NCBI GenBank assembly: GCA_023428695.1
Contig: JAEYWY010000013.1
Coordinates: 1-64,000, forward strand
Origin: Bacteroidota bacterium
Lineage (GTDB): Bacteria > Bacteroidota > Bacteroidia > Cytophagales > Cyclobacteriaceae
Reading direction: 5' to 3'
DNA: 64,000 nucleotides
Both the position numbers and the translations under genes were made by a program. The stretch's first letter is position 1; each line of letters starts with the position of its first letter. This document shows positions 18,249-28,840 of this stretch, in pieces. The notes beneath the pieces are model-generated. The model made no database searches. It worked only from the letters and a program-made list of their open reading frames with translations, and was not told the DNA's origin.

Positions 18249-21077
18249 ATGACCTATACCTTAACCTACAAACTCTCTTCAGTTGTCTGTTTTGCTGCCC
18301 TGCTTTTTGTTGCCGGATGTACCTCAAAAACAAGTAATTACCAAAAAATCGATGGTGGCGTCGTCGTTTCCCTGAGCGGCGATCAGGCCAAAAAAGTCCG
18401 ACTTACGGTCATCGCCGATGACATAATTCGCGTTTCCGCGAGCCCAACCGATAATTTTTCCTCCAAAAACAGCCTGATGATTGTGCCTCAGGAGGGAAAA
18501 TCTCAATTCGAAGTCAACGAATCTCCCGGAGTTGTTTCCGTTGTTACCGGTTCACTGAAGGCAACGGTTTCCCTGGAAACTGGTGAAGTTTCGTTCTTTG
18601 ACCAAAACGGCAACCCTATATTAAAGGAGAAGCAGGGTGGTGGAAAGCAGTTCACGCCTTCTTCCGCTGTTGCAGGCACCTATACCATTCGCCAGGTGTT
18701 TGAATCACCCGAAGACGAAGCCTTTTACGGACTCGGCGGCCATCAGAACGGACAAATGAATTACAAAGGCGACGATGTTGAACTGGTGCAGCACAACATC
18801 GTTGACGTGGTCCCATTCCTTTACTCATCGAAAAATTATGGTCTGCTTTGGGATAACTATTCGATCTCAAAATTCGGTGACCCCCGTGATTATGAGCCGC
18901 TTTCCGGTTTGCAGCTTTTCACGACATCAGGTGAATCCGGTGGACTTACCGCAACGTGGTACACAAACGAGGGTGTCAAAAGCACCGGTAAGGAAGACAA
19001 GATTGACTATGAATATCTCGAGACGCCGCAGTACGACAACTTCCCGAAAGACGTAACCCGTGTTGTATGGGAAGGCGAGTTTGCTTCCGACGTCGAAGGA
19101 GACCACAAGCTTTTGTTTTACTCATCAGGTTACATCAGAGTATGGGTAGACGGTACGTTGGTTCTCGACAAGTGGCGGCAGAACTGGAACCCATGGACGA
19201 ACAAATTCCGGGTTGCGTTAAAGAAGGGTGAAAAGAAATCTATAAAGATTGACTGGATTCCTGACGGTGGTTACCTCGCTGTAAAACACCTTGATCCGGT
19301 TCCGGCAGCGGAACAAAATCAACTTTCGTTATGGTCGGAAGTCGCCGACAACATCGACTACTATTTTATTAAGGGAGACAATGCTGATGACGTAATCGCC
19401 GGTTACCGCCAACTCACGGGCAAGGCGCCGATCGTGCCGAAGTGGGCAATGGGCTACTGGCAAAGCCGTGAACGTTATCGCAATCAACAGGAACTTGTCG
19501 ATGCCGTAAAAGAATATCGCAAGCGCGGTATTCCTCTCGACAACATAGTACTCGACTGGCAATACTGGGAAGATCCGAAATGGGGATCTCACGATTTTGA
19601 CAAAACGCGCTTCCCTGATCCGAAAGGCATGATCGACCAGTTGCACAATGAACTGAATGCACACATTATGATTTCCGTCTGGCCAAAGTTCAATACAGGC
19701 ACAGACCACTATAATGACATGAATTCAAAAGGTTTCCTCTTCACCCGTAACGTGGATAAGAAACGAAAGGACTGGGTGGGACCTGGTTACGAATCAACAT
19801 TCTACGATCCCTTCAACGCGGAAGCCGGCAAACTTTTCTGGCAACAACTCGATACAAAACTCAATAGTATCGGCATTGATGCATGGTGGCTCGATGCTAC
19901 CGAACCCGATATGCATTCGAACCTTTCATTGGAGGAACGCAAGCTGAACATGAGTCCGACAGCGCTGGGTCCCGGTGCGGAGTATTTCAATGCGTATTCG
20001 TTAATGAATGCCAAAGGTGTCTATGAAGGTCAGCGTGCCTCATCACCTGAAAAACGCGTATTCATTTTAACACGTTCGGCATACGCAGGTCAGCAACGCT
20101 ACGGTGCGGTTACCTGGAGCGGAGATATCGTTTCGCGCTGGAGCGATTTCAAAGATCAGATCGCAACCGGAATCAATTTCTCACTGTCGGGAATTCCTTA
20201 TTGGACAATGGACATTGGCGGTTTTGCTGTTGAACGTCGTTATGAACGTCCTGACGACGCAAACCTGAAAGAGTGGCGTGAGTTGAATACGCGCTGGTTC
20301 CAGTTTGGCGCATTTTGCCCGGTGTTCCGTTCACACGGCCAGTACCCGTTCCGCGAGATTTACAACATCGCTCCTGAGGGCCATGAAGCCTATAAGAGCA
20401 TGGTGTATTACACTAAGCTGCGCTATAAGCTGATGCCTTATTTCTATTCGCTTGCAGGTCATTGTTACTGGAATGACTATACGATGATGCGCGGCCTGAT
20501 CATGGACTTCCCCGGTGATTTGAAAGTGAGAAACATTGCAGATCAATATATGATTGGTCCGGCGATAATGGTTAATCCCGTTACGGAATACGGTGCAACA
20601 AAACGGTCAGTCTATCTGCCTTCATCTTCCGGCTGGTATGATTTCTACACCGGCGAATACCTGAAGGGTGGACAACATATTGAAGCTGCGGCACCTTACG
20701 GACGGATTCCGCTTTATGTAAAGGCAGGTTCTATTCTTCCGATAGGACCGGAGTTGCAATACGCACTCGAGAAGAAATCCGATCCGGTGACGCTGTACGT
20801 GTACACCGGAGCTGATGCATCGTTCACGCTGTACGAAGACGAGGGCATTAATTACAATTACGAACAAGGCAAACACGCTACCATACCTGTTGTTTATGAG
20901 GAGGAAAGTAAAACACTCACAATAGGAGCAAGAGAGGGTAGCTATGAAGGAATGCCGGAGGGGCAAACCTTCCGGATAGTTTGGGTTAAGACAGATCGTC
21001 CTGCAGGGGTCGGAGTTTCCGGCACCCCTCAGGAGATCCGTTATTCCGGCGAGGAAGTGACCCTGACGATGAACTAA
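18249..21077 (+). CDS. GH31 lipoprotein with PA14 insert, probable alpha-xylosidase
   Basis: Exo-acting retaining alpha-glycosidase, 942 residues, predicted lipid-anchored (lipobox VAGC, Cys25). Order: N-terminal beta-sandwich (about 30-225), PA14 domain (about 228-355), catalytic barrel (about 370-760) and C-terminal beta domains. The likely nucleophile is Asp549 in WWLDATEPD; the likely acid/base is Asp626 in TWSGDIVSRW. PA14 within GH31 is known from xyloglucan alpha-xylosidases of Bacteroides ovatus and Cellvibrio, so removal of alpha-1,6-xylose from xyloglucan oligosaccharides is the preferred role. An alpha-glucosidase cannot be excluded. First gene of the PUL operon; susC follows after 63 bases. 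Confidence 0.92.
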   Translation: MTYTLTYKLSSVVCFAALLFVAGCTSKTSNYQKIDGGVVVSLSGDQAKKVRLTVIADDIIRVSASPTDNFSSKNSLMIVPQEGKSQFEVNESPGVVSVVTGSLKATVSLETGEVSFFDQNGNPILKEKQGGGKQFTPSSAVAGTYTIRQVFESPEDEAFYGLGGHQNGQMNYKGDDVELVQHNIVDVVPFLYSSKNYGLLWDNYSISKFGDPRDYEPLSGLQLFTTSGESGGLTATWYTNEGVKSTGKEDKIDYEYLETPQYDNFPKDVTRVVWEGEFASDVEGDHKLLFYSSGYIRVWVDGTLVLDKWRQNWNPWTNKFRVALKKGEKKSIKIDWIPDGGYLAVKHLDPVPAAEQNQLSLWSEVADNIDYYFIKGDNADDVIAGYRQLTGKAPIVPKWAMGYWQSRERYRNQQELVDAVKEYRKRGIPLDNIVLDWQYWEDPKWGSHDFDKTRFPDPKGMIDQLHNELNAHIMISVWPKFNTGTDHYNDMNSKGFLFTRNVDKKRKDWVGPGYESTFYDPFNAEAGKLFWQQLDTKLNSIGIDAWWLDATEPDMHSNLSLEERKLNMSPTALGPGAEYFNAYSLMNAKGVYEGQRASSPEKRVFILTRSAYAGQQRYGAVTWSGDIVSRWSDFKDQIATGINFSLSGIPYWTMDIGGFAVERRYERPDDANLKEWRELNTRWFQFGAFCPVFRSHGQYPFREIYNIAPEGHEAYKSMVYYTKLRYKLMPYFYSLAGHCYWNDYTMMRGLIMDFPGDLKVRNIADQYMIGPAIMVNPVTEYGATKRSVYLPSSSGWYDFYTGEYLKGGQHIEAAAPYGRIPLYVKAGSILPIGPELQYALEKKSDPVTLYVYTGADASFTLYEDEGINYNYEQGKHATIPVVYEEESKTLTIGAREGSYEGMPEGQTFRIVWVKTDRPAGVGVSGTPQEIRYSGEEVTLTMN

Positions 21078-21081
21078 TATG

Positions 21082-21101
21082 TAACCTCTGCCTGGAGGTT
21101 A
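21082..21101 (+). promoter_or_regulatory. Small hairpin between GH31 and susC
   Basis: TAACCTC / GAGGTTA with a 6-base loop, in the 63-base gap before the susC ATG. There is no T run, so it is more likely an mRNA processing or stability element than a terminator. Such an element could raise susC/susD expression relative to the GH31 gene. Confidence 0.35.
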
Positions 21102-21140
21102 ACCCAGGACCAAACACATATATCAACTCAACCAAAAACT

Positions 21141-24100
21141 ATGAAGATGAAGAAAATCTACCGAGACTATCTCCGGATTGCTTCCGTCTTTTTGTTGCTG
21201 CTATGGACGACATCGGCGTACGCCCAGTCGAAAGTAGTCACAGGAACAATAACGGATGAATCGGGGTCCCCGATGCCAGGGGTAAACGTCGTGATTAAAG
21301 GCACGACAATCGGAACGACGACGGGTGCGAATGGCTCGTACACAATCGAGGCTAACAGCGATGCCATCATTGGCGTGTCGTTTATCGGTTACGTGACACA
21401 GGAGGTTCGTGTTGGCGATCGCTCTGTGATAAACTTCACACTGGTGGAGGACGTTGCTACGCTGCAGGAAGTTGTTGTAGTCGGCTACGGTGAAATGCGA
21501 CGCAATGATATCACCGCTGCTCAGACTGCGATTTCATCGAAGGATATCGAACGCACCATTAATACAACTATTGAGCAGGCCATACAGGGAAGATCTGCGG
21601 GTGTTTTCGTCGTCCAGAATACGGGTGCCCCGGGTGGTGGTATTTCTGTGAACATCCGTGGTGTCAACTCGATCAGCGGAACAAACCAGCCATTGTATGT
21701 AATCGATGGTATCCAGATGCAGGGGTCGACTTCCACCGGAGGTGATAACCCGCTTAGTTCGCTTAACCCTGCAGATATAGAGAACATGGAAGTTCTGCAA
21801 GGACCTTCCGCTACAGCTATCTATGGTTCGCGTGCAACAAATGGCGTTGTGCTGATCACAACAAAACGCGGTAAGGCTGGTGATGTCAGGATTTCTTATG
21901 GTCTTACCTATAGCGTACAGACGGCCCCGAAGCCCCTTGACGTTATGAACCTCCGCGAGTATGCGCAAATGGAGAATGAGTTTAAGGGTATCGTTGGTGG
22001 GGATGTTCGCGAGGACTTCCTCGATCCTTCTATCCTGGGTGATGGTACTAACTGGCAGGACGAACTGTTTAGGTCGGCGGCACTACAAAAGCATCAGGTA
22101 ACACTAAGTGGCGGCAGTGAAAAAACAACGTTCTATCTGTCAGGTGAACGAATGATCCAGGATGGTGTAGCGCTGGGCTCTGGTTTTGACAGGAGTTCAG
22201 TACGCCTGAACCTCGACAACAAACCCCGTGATTGGTTCTCCATTGGCGCAAATGTCAACTATACACAAACAAATGAACAACTTGCTGCTAATAACCTTGA
22301 CGGAAACAACCTGATTGTGAACGCAATTCAGCTTGGTCCTCAGATACCCGTAAGAAATCTTGATGGTACATTTGGCGGCGGTAATACGACAAACTCGGGA
22401 GCAGAACAATTTGCACCCCCGAACCCTGTGGGTATTGCCAGCATCTCGACAAATGAATTGACACGAAGAAGACTGCTCGGCGGAATCAACGCCGGTTTGC
22501 GGATCATCGAAGGACTGGAATTGCGCTCAAGCTTCAGCACAGATATCGGTTTTTCAAATTCAACGTACTTTCTGCCTACCTATCAATTTGGCTGGCAGCA
22601 GAATGTGAATGCAAAGCTTGAGAACAACCACAATCTGAACACGTACTGGCAATGGAGTCAGACGTTGAACTACATCAAGCAAATCAATCGCCATCACATC
22701 AATGCAATGGTAACGCACGAAGCGCAGGAATCCACCTGGAAAAATCTTCGCGCAGAACGGACTGGCTTCCTTACAAACGAAGTTCTTGACCTTAACGCGG
22801 GGGACGCTGATCGTGCAGGCAATGCCGGTGGACAAGGCGCCTGGGCAATGGAGTCTTATCTTGGTCGCATTAACTACAACTTTGACGACCGTTATATCGT
22901 GACCGCTGCATTCCGCGCAGATGGATCTGCGAACTTTGGTCCGGATAATAAATGGGGGTACTTCCCGTCGATTTCCGCTGCATGGCGTTTGTCGCAGGAA
23001 GCATTCTTTAATGCACCATTCGTAAGCGATTTACGGTTCCGCTTCGAAACCGGTTTAACCGGTGCGCAAGGTAACGGAGGCGCTATCTACGGTACGTTTG
23101 CCGCGGCTCTGCCTACAGAATGGGGGCCTGGCTTCCGCCCGGGGAGATATCCGAACCCTGGCTTCAGCTGGGAAGAAACCAAAACAGACAACTTCGGTTT
23201 AACGCTTGGTCTGTTTGACAACAGAATCACGCTCGACGCTGACTACTATATCAAGGAAACAGATAACCTGATCCTGGAAGCTCAGCCACCGGAATATATG
23301 GGTACGCGTGGTGACGCCGCAATCGCTCCTCCGTTTATCAATGTTGGTTCACTGCAGAACAAAGGTTGGGGGGTTTCAATCAATACGGTCAACGTGAATA
23401 CAAACGGATTCAAGTGGGAATCCAACCTTAACGTTTCGTCGTTCAAGACAAAGATCACGGCACTTACTACTGGTTCAAACCACATCACTCGTGAAGGTCC
23501 TGATTGGTTCCTGGCAAACTTTGCACAGCGCTCTCAGGTTGATTACGCACCGAACCTGTTCTTCGGTTACATCGAAGAGGGAATCTTCCAAAGCATAGAA
23601 GAACTTGAGAACAGTGCGCTGCCAGTTGACAATACCGGAGCTGAACGGCCAATCGCCGAAAACAGTATCTGGATAGGTGATGTAAAATATCGCGACGTAA
23701 GCGGACCTGAGGGCGTTCCTGACGGAAAGATTACGGCGGATGACAGAACGTTCCTTGGAAGCCCGTGGCCTAAATGGTTTGGAGGATTTACAAACAACTT
23801 CTCTTACAAGGGTTTTCAACTCAGCGTTCTTATCACGGCAAGTTACGGCAACAAGGTGTACAACTACCTGCGTTATCAGAACAACAACCCGAATAACATC
23901 AATCTTGGACGTAACATGTTCGTAGAAGCACTTGATTATGCAAGGGTTGCAACTGACGAAGAAGGTAATCCTTACCTCGAAAATCCGGGAACGACGATAA
24001 ACCGTTTTTCAAGTTCAAGCGTCAACGGTAACTATACCCGTCTGACGGACAAGTATCTCGAAGATGGATCGTATATGCGCGTGAAGAACATCACGATCAC

Positions 24101-24329
24101 ATACAGCCTGCCGATGTCATTGATCGGAAAACAAAAGATTGTCAGAGCGGTCAGACTCGGCGCAAGCGTGCAGAATGCATTCACGATAACCAACTATACG
24201 GGTTACGATCCGGAAGTTGGTATGTACGTCGGACCGAACCCGGCTCAGGCAGGTTCATTCGTCGGAGTCGACTATGGCCGTTACCCTTTGACTCCGGTTT
24301 ATTCATTCAACGTTGGTGTTGATTTCTAA
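21141..24329 (+). CDS. susC: SusC/RagA-type TonB-dependent outer-membrane transporter
   Basis: Outer-membrane beta-barrel that imports oligosaccharides using TonB energy; it pairs with SusD as its lid. 1062 residues. Signal peptide ends near SAYAQ (about residue 29), then a carboxypeptidase-D-like domain (about 30-105; VTGTITDESGSPMPGVNVV), the TonB-box region LQEVVVVGYGEM (about 112-123), the plug (ISSKDIERT onward) and the 22-strand barrel ending in the aromatic residue Phe1062. The plug motif NIRGVNSISGTNQPLYVIDG is typical of the family. susD follows after 18 bases, so the two are co-transcribed. Substrate is inferred only from the locus. Confidence 0.95.
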   Translation: MKMKKIYRDYLRIASVFLLLLWTTSAYAQSKVVTGTITDESGSPMPGVNVVIKGTTIGTTTGANGSYTIEANSDAIIGVSFIGYVTQEVRVGDRSVINFTLVEDVATLQEVVVVGYGEMRRNDITAAQTAISSKDIERTINTTIEQAIQGRSAGVFVVQNTGAPGGGISVNIRGVNSISGTNQPLYVIDGIQMQGSTSTGGDNPLSSLNPADIENMEVLQGPSATAIYGSRATNGVVLITTKRGKAGDVRISYGLTYSVQTAPKPLDVMNLREYAQMENEFKGIVGGDVREDFLDPSILGDGTNWQDELFRSAALQKHQVTLSGGSEKTTFYLSGERMIQDGVALGSGFDRSSVRLNLDNKPRDWFSIGANVNYTQTNEQLAANNLDGNNLIVNAIQLGPQIPVRNLDGTFGGGNTTNSGAEQFAPPNPVGIASISTNELTRRRLLGGINAGLRIIEGLELRSSFSTDIGFSNSTYFLPTYQFGWQQNVNAKLENNHNLNTYWQWSQTLNYIKQINRHHINAMVTHEAQESTWKNLRAERTGFLTNEVLDLNAGDADRAGNAGGQGAWAMESYLGRINYNFDDRYIVTAAFRADGSANFGPDNKWGYFPSISAAWRLSQEAFFNAPFVSDLRFRFETGLTGAQGNGGAIYGTFAAALPTEWGPGFRPGRYPNPGFSWEETKTDNFGLTLGLFDNRITLDADYYIKETDNLILEAQPPEYMGTRGDAAIAPPFINVGSLQNKGWGVSINTVNVNTNGFKWESNLNVSSFKTKITALTTGSNHITREGPDWFLANFAQRSQVDYAPNLFFGYIEEGIFQSIEELENSALPVDNTGAERPIAENSIWIGDVKYRDVSGPEGVPDGKITADDRTFLGSPWPKWFGGFTNNFSYKGFQLSVLITASYGNKVYNYLRYQNNNPNNINLGRNMFVEALDYARVATDEEGNPYLENPGTTINRFSSSSVNGNYTRLTDKYLEDGSYMRVKNITITYSLPMSLIGKQKIVRAVRLGASVQNAFTITNYTGYDPEVGMYVGPNPAQAGSFVGVDYGRYPLTPVYSFNVGVDF

Positions 24330-24347
24330 TCCTAAAGGCAAAACAAA

Positions 24348-26036
24348 ATGAAACGTAAGAATATATTACTGGCGGGACTGACAGCATGTGTGATGCTTGC
24401 AGGTTGTTCGGATGAATTCCTGAACAGACCGCCTCAGGACGCGCTTGTTGATGCCAATTTCTTCAAGACTAATGAACAGGTATTGGCCAGTACAGCGCCG
24501 TTGTACAGCGGTGCGTGGAAGTCGTATGTGGACAAGGCCAACTTTAAGTTGGGTGACATCCGTGGCGGAACTGTGTTTCGCGCATGGGGTGACCGTGATG
24601 CGGTTGAATTCAACATCACCGATGTATCAGAAGCGAACGGACAAGCGTACCGCGCTTTCTTTATTGTTGTAGGTCAGGCCAACATGGCAATCCACAACAT
24701 CAACACATACGCAGGATCTGAAGTATCTCAGGAGATCAGGAACCATGCAATCGCTGAGGCGCGTTTTATGCGTGCTACCGCGTACACACATCTCGTGATG
24801 AATTATGGTCCGGTGCCGATTATTGAGGATAACCTCGAACACCTTTCGAATCCCGGCCTTCGTCGAAATCTCGTGTCTGACGTTTGGGAATTCATCAAAC
24901 GCGACTATGAATTCGCTGCTGCGAACCTTCCGGAAGTTGCTGTTCAGCCCGGACGCGTTACTAAATGGTCCGCGGAAGGTATGCTTGCAAGAACACACCT
25001 GACAATGGCAGGGCTCAGCGGCACACGTGACCCTGAACACCTTAACAAAGCAAAAGAGTACGCTGAACGTGTGATCACGATGAGCGACAGAAAGCTCCTG
25101 ACGAAGTATGAAGATTTGTTCCGCTATCCTTATGACAACAACGAGGAGTCTTTGTTTGAATTGCAATGGGTTTTCACCAATGCGACCAATGGATACGAAG
25201 CGTCTAATACAATGGTATCGCAAATCACGTTCAGCAACGAGATCGCTGCCAACGGCGATGGCTGGGGTGGAGACCTTAGTGCTACCTGGTGGATGCTTAA
25301 ACTCTATGACGGTCTGATAAGAGACGCAATTCCCGAAGAAGATAAAGAAGAAGGTGAGACCGCCGGATTTACATTGGATCAGCGATTGAAGGCAACATTC
25401 ATGCTTCCAGGATTTACGTATCCTGAAATCAGTCGAATCAAATCAGGGACCACCGAACCGGAACCCCTTGTGTTTGACGCTCCGGCAGACGAGGCTGACA
25501 ACAGTTATGCGAGTATCAAGAAGTACGTCGTGGGTAAAGCAATAGATTTGGATGGTCAGGCAGATCGTCAGCGTTATCCGAATAATACATACATGCTGCG
25601 CCTTGCCGAGATGTATTTGATTTATGCAGAGGCCGCACTCGAAACAGGCGGAGATGCTCTGGGTTATTTCAACGCTGTTCATACGCGTGCCGGTTTACCT
25701 GCTCACGAAGGACCGTTGACCTGGGACGACATCTTTGAGGAACGTGCAAAGGAGTTTGCTATGGAAAGTATGATCTGGTATGACCTGGTAAGACTACATT
25801 ATTATGATGCTCAAAAGGCTTATGATATTATTAACAACCAGGATCGTGGTCTCTTTGTAGTGAAGCCGAATCAGTGGCCGAATCCTACAGCGTGGACATT
25901 CGCCAAGACTTCGTGGTTCAGCCCGAGGTTTGCAGCAGCGACAGATGGTAATTTCGAACTCCCTCTGCCTGCAACCGAAGCGAGCAATGTGCCGAGTCTG
26001 GCACTGGAGCCGGTGCCTTATGATTTCAACGATTAA
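24348..26036 (+). CDS. susD: SusD/RagB-type surface glycan-binding lipoprotein
   Basis: Lipoprotein that caps SusC at the cell surface and binds the incoming glycan. 562 residues with lipobox LAGC (Cys20), the conserved start SDEFLNRPPQDAL, TPR-like helices in the first half (ARFMRATAYTHLVMNYGPVP) and the C-terminal SusD region (RLAEMYLIYAEAAL, FEERAKEFAMESMIWYDLVR). Length and motifs are normal for the family. It lies between susC and two TIG-type binding proteins. Confidence 0.95.
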   Translation: MKRKNILLAGLTACVMLAGCSDEFLNRPPQDALVDANFFKTNEQVLASTAPLYSGAWKSYVDKANFKLGDIRGGTVFRAWGDRDAVEFNITDVSEANGQAYRAFFIVVGQANMAIHNINTYAGSEVSQEIRNHAIAEARFMRATAYTHLVMNYGPVPIIEDNLEHLSNPGLRRNLVSDVWEFIKRDYEFAAANLPEVAVQPGRVTKWSAEGMLARTHLTMAGLSGTRDPEHLNKAKEYAERVITMSDRKLLTKYEDLFRYPYDNNEESLFELQWVFTNATNGYEASNTMVSQITFSNEIAANGDGWGGDLSATWWMLKLYDGLIRDAIPEEDKEEGETAGFTLDQRLKATFMLPGFTYPEISRIKSGTTEPEPLVFDAPADEADNSYASIKKYVVGKAIDLDGQADRQRYPNNTYMLRLAEMYLIYAEAALETGGDALGYFNAVHTRAGLPAHEGPLTWDDIFEERAKEFAMESMIWYDLVRLHYYDAQKAYDIINNQDRGLFVVKPNQWPNPTAWTFAKTSWFSPRFAAATDGNFELPLPATEASNVPSLALEPVPYDFND

Positions 26037-26041
26037 TAACA

Positions 26042-27220
26042 ATGACTAGACGAAGTATGAAAACGATATATAAGTATTCAATGCTCCTGTGCATCGCCGC
26101 CGCGCTCTCGGTAATTATCGCGGGCTGTGATGACGATGAGGGCGGAGAACCCCGGATATCCTACGTTCGGATAACCAGGGCGGCGTCATCGGATTCGCTC
26201 CTGATCTCCGCGGGGCAGGGCCAGATGATCGCTATTATGGGTCAGAATCTTCAGAATACACAGGAAGTATGGTTCAACGATCAACGTGCGACACTGACCG
26301 CCACGTTCATTACAAGCACATCAATTATTGTTCGGATACCGGCAGACATTCCGGAAGAGATAACAAATGAATTACGGCTTGTATTCGCCAACGGAGAAAC
26401 ACTTACGTATGATTTCACTGTGGACATCAGCGAACCAGTGGTGAACAGAATGAAGAGTGAATACGTGAATACCGGTGACGTTGCGACGTTCTACGGGAAC
26501 TTCTTCTATCCACCTCTGCAGGTAACATTCACCGGCGGTGTCGAAGCTGAAATTGTCTCTGTAGAGGATCAGATTCTCTCCGTAACCGTGCCTGAAGGCG
26601 CGCAACCCGGACCTGTAACAATCACTTCGAACTTTGGTGAAACTGTGACCAACTTCTGGTTCCGCGATAGCCGAAACATCGTCGCTAATTTTGAAGGACC
26701 TTTCGTCAATGGATTCTGGAGAGGTGGTGACTTTGTGGTTGAGACCGATCCTGATATCAACAACGTAAACGGAAAGTTCATGCGTGTTAACCGCGGACAA
26801 CAAGGCGCGTGGCCTTATCTTGAAGTGTACGGCGGACCAGCTGACGGTGATGTTGCCCAACTTACGAAGGTAATACCCGAAGAGGCATTCATTAACCCCG
26901 CCGGGTTCAGTCTTAAGTTTGAGATCAACACGCTCGAAACGATTACCGGTGCTGTAATGCGTTTGTATTTCGGCGGCGCGGATGGTGCCTCATTCGGCGA
27001 TGCCCGAAACAATCTGTATTATCAGTGGCTGGCGAATCTTGATACAGGAGGCGAATGGGAAACTGTTACAATTCCCTGGGCCGATGTGTACGCAGCTAAC
27101 GCGCAGTTTGACTATAACCCCAATGGATATGGAATGTACATATACTTCCATGGCCCGAACGCTGCGATCTACAATTTCGGTGCCGACAATTTCCGTGTAG
27201 TGCCTAATCAATCCGAGTGA
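26042..27220 (+). CDS. TIG-domain surface glycan-binding lipoprotein (first of two)
   Basis: Cell-surface glycan-binding protein of the SGBP-B class. 392 residues from ATG 26042, or 387 from ATG 26057, which begins a more standard lipoprotein signal (lipobox IAGC). After the Asp-rich anchor come two Ig-like IPT/TIG domains (about 38-125 and 125-210) and a C-terminal beta-sandwich (about 215-390) with several Trp and Tyr that could stack on sugars. The last part resembles the xyloglucan-binding domain of known SGBP-B proteins, from memory of the family. The stop overlaps the start region of the next gene. Confidence 0.85.
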   Translation: MTRRSMKTIYKYSMLLCIAAALSVIIAGCDDDEGGEPRISYVRITRAASSDSLLISAGQGQMIAIMGQNLQNTQEVWFNDQRATLTATFITSTSIIVRIPADIPEEITNELRLVFANGETLTYDFTVDISEPVVNRMKSEYVNTGDVATFYGNFFYPPLQVTFTGGVEAEIVSVEDQILSVTVPEGAQPGPVTITSNFGETVTNFWFRDSRNIVANFEGPFVNGFWRGGDFVVETDPDINNVNGKFMRVNRGQQGAWPYLEVYGGPADGDVAQLTKVIPEEAFINPAGFSLKFEINTLETITGAVMRLYFGGADGASFGDARNNLYYQWLANLDTGGEWETVTIPWADVYAANAQFDYNPNGYGMYIYFHGPNAAIYNFGADNFRVVPNQSE

Positions 27221-27225
27221 CAATT

Positions 27226-28788
27226 ATGAAAACGATAATCGAAATAAAATATCTGATGAGGACGTTTTCCGTCTTGTGCCTCGCCCTGTCATTGGCAGTC
27301 TTTAGTTCCTGCGACGATGATGAGACTAAAGACAACGGACAGGTTGAGTTGCTCAGTTTCGGACCCTCCGGAGTTCAGCACGGGGAACAGATTGTCTTCA
27401 TAGGAAGAAACCTTGATAAGGTGACATCAATTGTTTTTCAACCTGCAGTTGAAGTTCCAAGGAGCGCATTTGCGTCTGCATCGAATGATAAAATCACTGT
27501 CGTTGTTCCGGATGCAGTGGAATCAGGAAAGGTTGTTCTAAAAACACCATCCGGTGACATCGAATCGAAAACAAATTTCGATCTTGATGTTCCGGTTGTG
27601 ATTTCATCGATTACTGCGGAAGCAAAACCGGGTACCAACATCACCATCACTGGCGAAAAGATCAACTGGATTGAAAGCGTCACTTTCTCCGCTGACCTCG
27701 TCGTTGAGAAGGCTGCTTTCGTGAGCCAGTCCCTTACCGAACTTGTGGTAACGGTACCAATGGAAGCGAAGACCGGATTCCTGACCTTCGTTACCGGTGG
27801 AACGGAGTCATTGACATTCAATTCGGAAGACCCGTTGACTGTGACACTACCCGCCGCTACCGGTATAAATCCATCTTCGATTCGTCATACGGATAACCTT
27901 ACGATATCAGGTACGGATCTTGACCTGGTAACCGAAGTGAAATTCCCCGGCGGAGGATCTGTGGCGCAGGGCGACTTTGTGAGCCAGTCTGAAACGGAAG
28001 TAGTCGTCGCGGTCCCTTCAACAACCACAAACGGTAAGCTGATTTTGGTTGCACCGTCGGGACTCGAAGTTGAAACCGAAGACGAGATTTCGATCATCCT
28101 GCCGAATGTCACAGCGTTTTCACCTTCGGATACTGGTGATCACGATCCGGGTGTAACGTTGACCATGACGGGAACGGATCTGGACCTTGTGCAGAAACTC
28201 GCATTCCCGAACGTTGCTGAGCCTGTTGAAACTTTCGTGAGTCAGTCGGCTACACAAATACAAGTTGTGATCCCTGCCGGAGCGAAAGGTGGCACAGTAG
28301 TAATTACAACAATTCATGGTTTCCTCGTTCCGATTACCGTACCCTTCGGTGATCAGCTCACGCTAGCCAAGGTGATCTTCGATGACGCGGTACAAGCTCC
28401 GCTTGGAGCAGGTGGCGGATGGGGCGACGTGGTTACTGATCCTGCAAATACCGAGAATCCAAGGGTTGGTACAGTTGGTATTAAAGTAACATTTGTAGGT
28501 AGCTGGGGTGGTGGCGGACAGTTTGGTAACTGGAGCGGCGAATCCGTTTCGACTGCCGGAATGTCCTTCTATGCTTTCTCGATCTACGGAGGTGCCGGTA
28601 CCGATGGAAAGGAGATTAACGTGAACGTGGCCGGAACGCAGGTTCAGGTTGCTATCAAAGAAGGCGAATGGACAGACGTGCAGATACCGTTGACTTCGTT
28701 CAACAGCCCTGCGGGAATCAGTGAAGTCTGGTTCCAGGATCGCGGCTGGTCCGGAGTCGTATATATCGACCACATTGGTCTTAAGTAA
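27226..28788 (+). CDS. TIG-domain surface glycan-binding lipoprotein (second of two)
   Basis: 520 residues. Lipobox SSC (about Cys28) is followed by an acidic linker. Four consecutive Ig-like IPT/TIG repeats of about 80 residues follow; each carries the sentence-like motif FVSQS or FASAS, and repeats 3 and 4 share TGTDLDLV or SGTDLDLV. A Gly/Trp-rich C-terminal domain (about 380-520; GGGWGDVV, QDRGWSGVVYIDHIGLK) is likely the glycan-binding head held away from the membrane by the Ig stalk. I choose ATG 27226; a GTG at 27217 overlaps the previous stop. Last gene before the terminator at 28797. Confidence 0.84.
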   Translation: MKTIIEIKYLMRTFSVLCLALSLAVFSSCDDDETKDNGQVELLSFGPSGVQHGEQIVFIGRNLDKVTSIVFQPAVEVPRSAFASASNDKITVVVPDAVESGKVVLKTPSGDIESKTNFDLDVPVVISSITAEAKPGTNITITGEKINWIESVTFSADLVVEKAAFVSQSLTELVVTVPMEAKTGFLTFVTGGTESLTFNSEDPLTVTLPAATGINPSSIRHTDNLTISGTDLDLVTEVKFPGGGSVAQGDFVSQSETEVVVAVPSTTTNGKLILVAPSGLEVETEDEISIILPNVTAFSPSDTGDHDPGVTLTMTGTDLDLVQKLAFPNVAEPVETFVSQSATQIQVVIPAGAKGGTVVITTIHGFLVPITVPFGDQLTLAKVIFDDAVQAPLGAGGGWGDVVTDPANTENPRVGTVGIKVTFVGSWGGGGQFGNWSGESVSTAGMSFYAFSIYGGAGTDGKEINVNVAGTQVQVAIKEGEWTDVQIPLTSFNSPAGISEVWFQDRGWSGVVYIDHIGLK

Positions 28789-28796
28789 GCCTAAAC

Positions 28797-28829
28797 AAAA
28801 AAGCCACCCGCATCCGGGTGGCTTTTTTT
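28797..28829 (+). terminator. Rho-independent terminator of the GH31-susCD-SGBP operon
   Basis: Perfect stem AAGCCACCCG / CGGGTGGCTT with loop CATC, flanked by an A run and a T run, 8 bases after the stop. It sits only 11 bases before the next start codon, so genes downstream need their own promoter or read-through. Confidence 0.93.
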
Positions 28830-28840
28830 AACTTAGCAAG

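Noticed and set aside
24627..25223. 198-codon minus-strand open frame
   Set aside because: Fully antisense to susD, which has clear family motifs on the plus strand.
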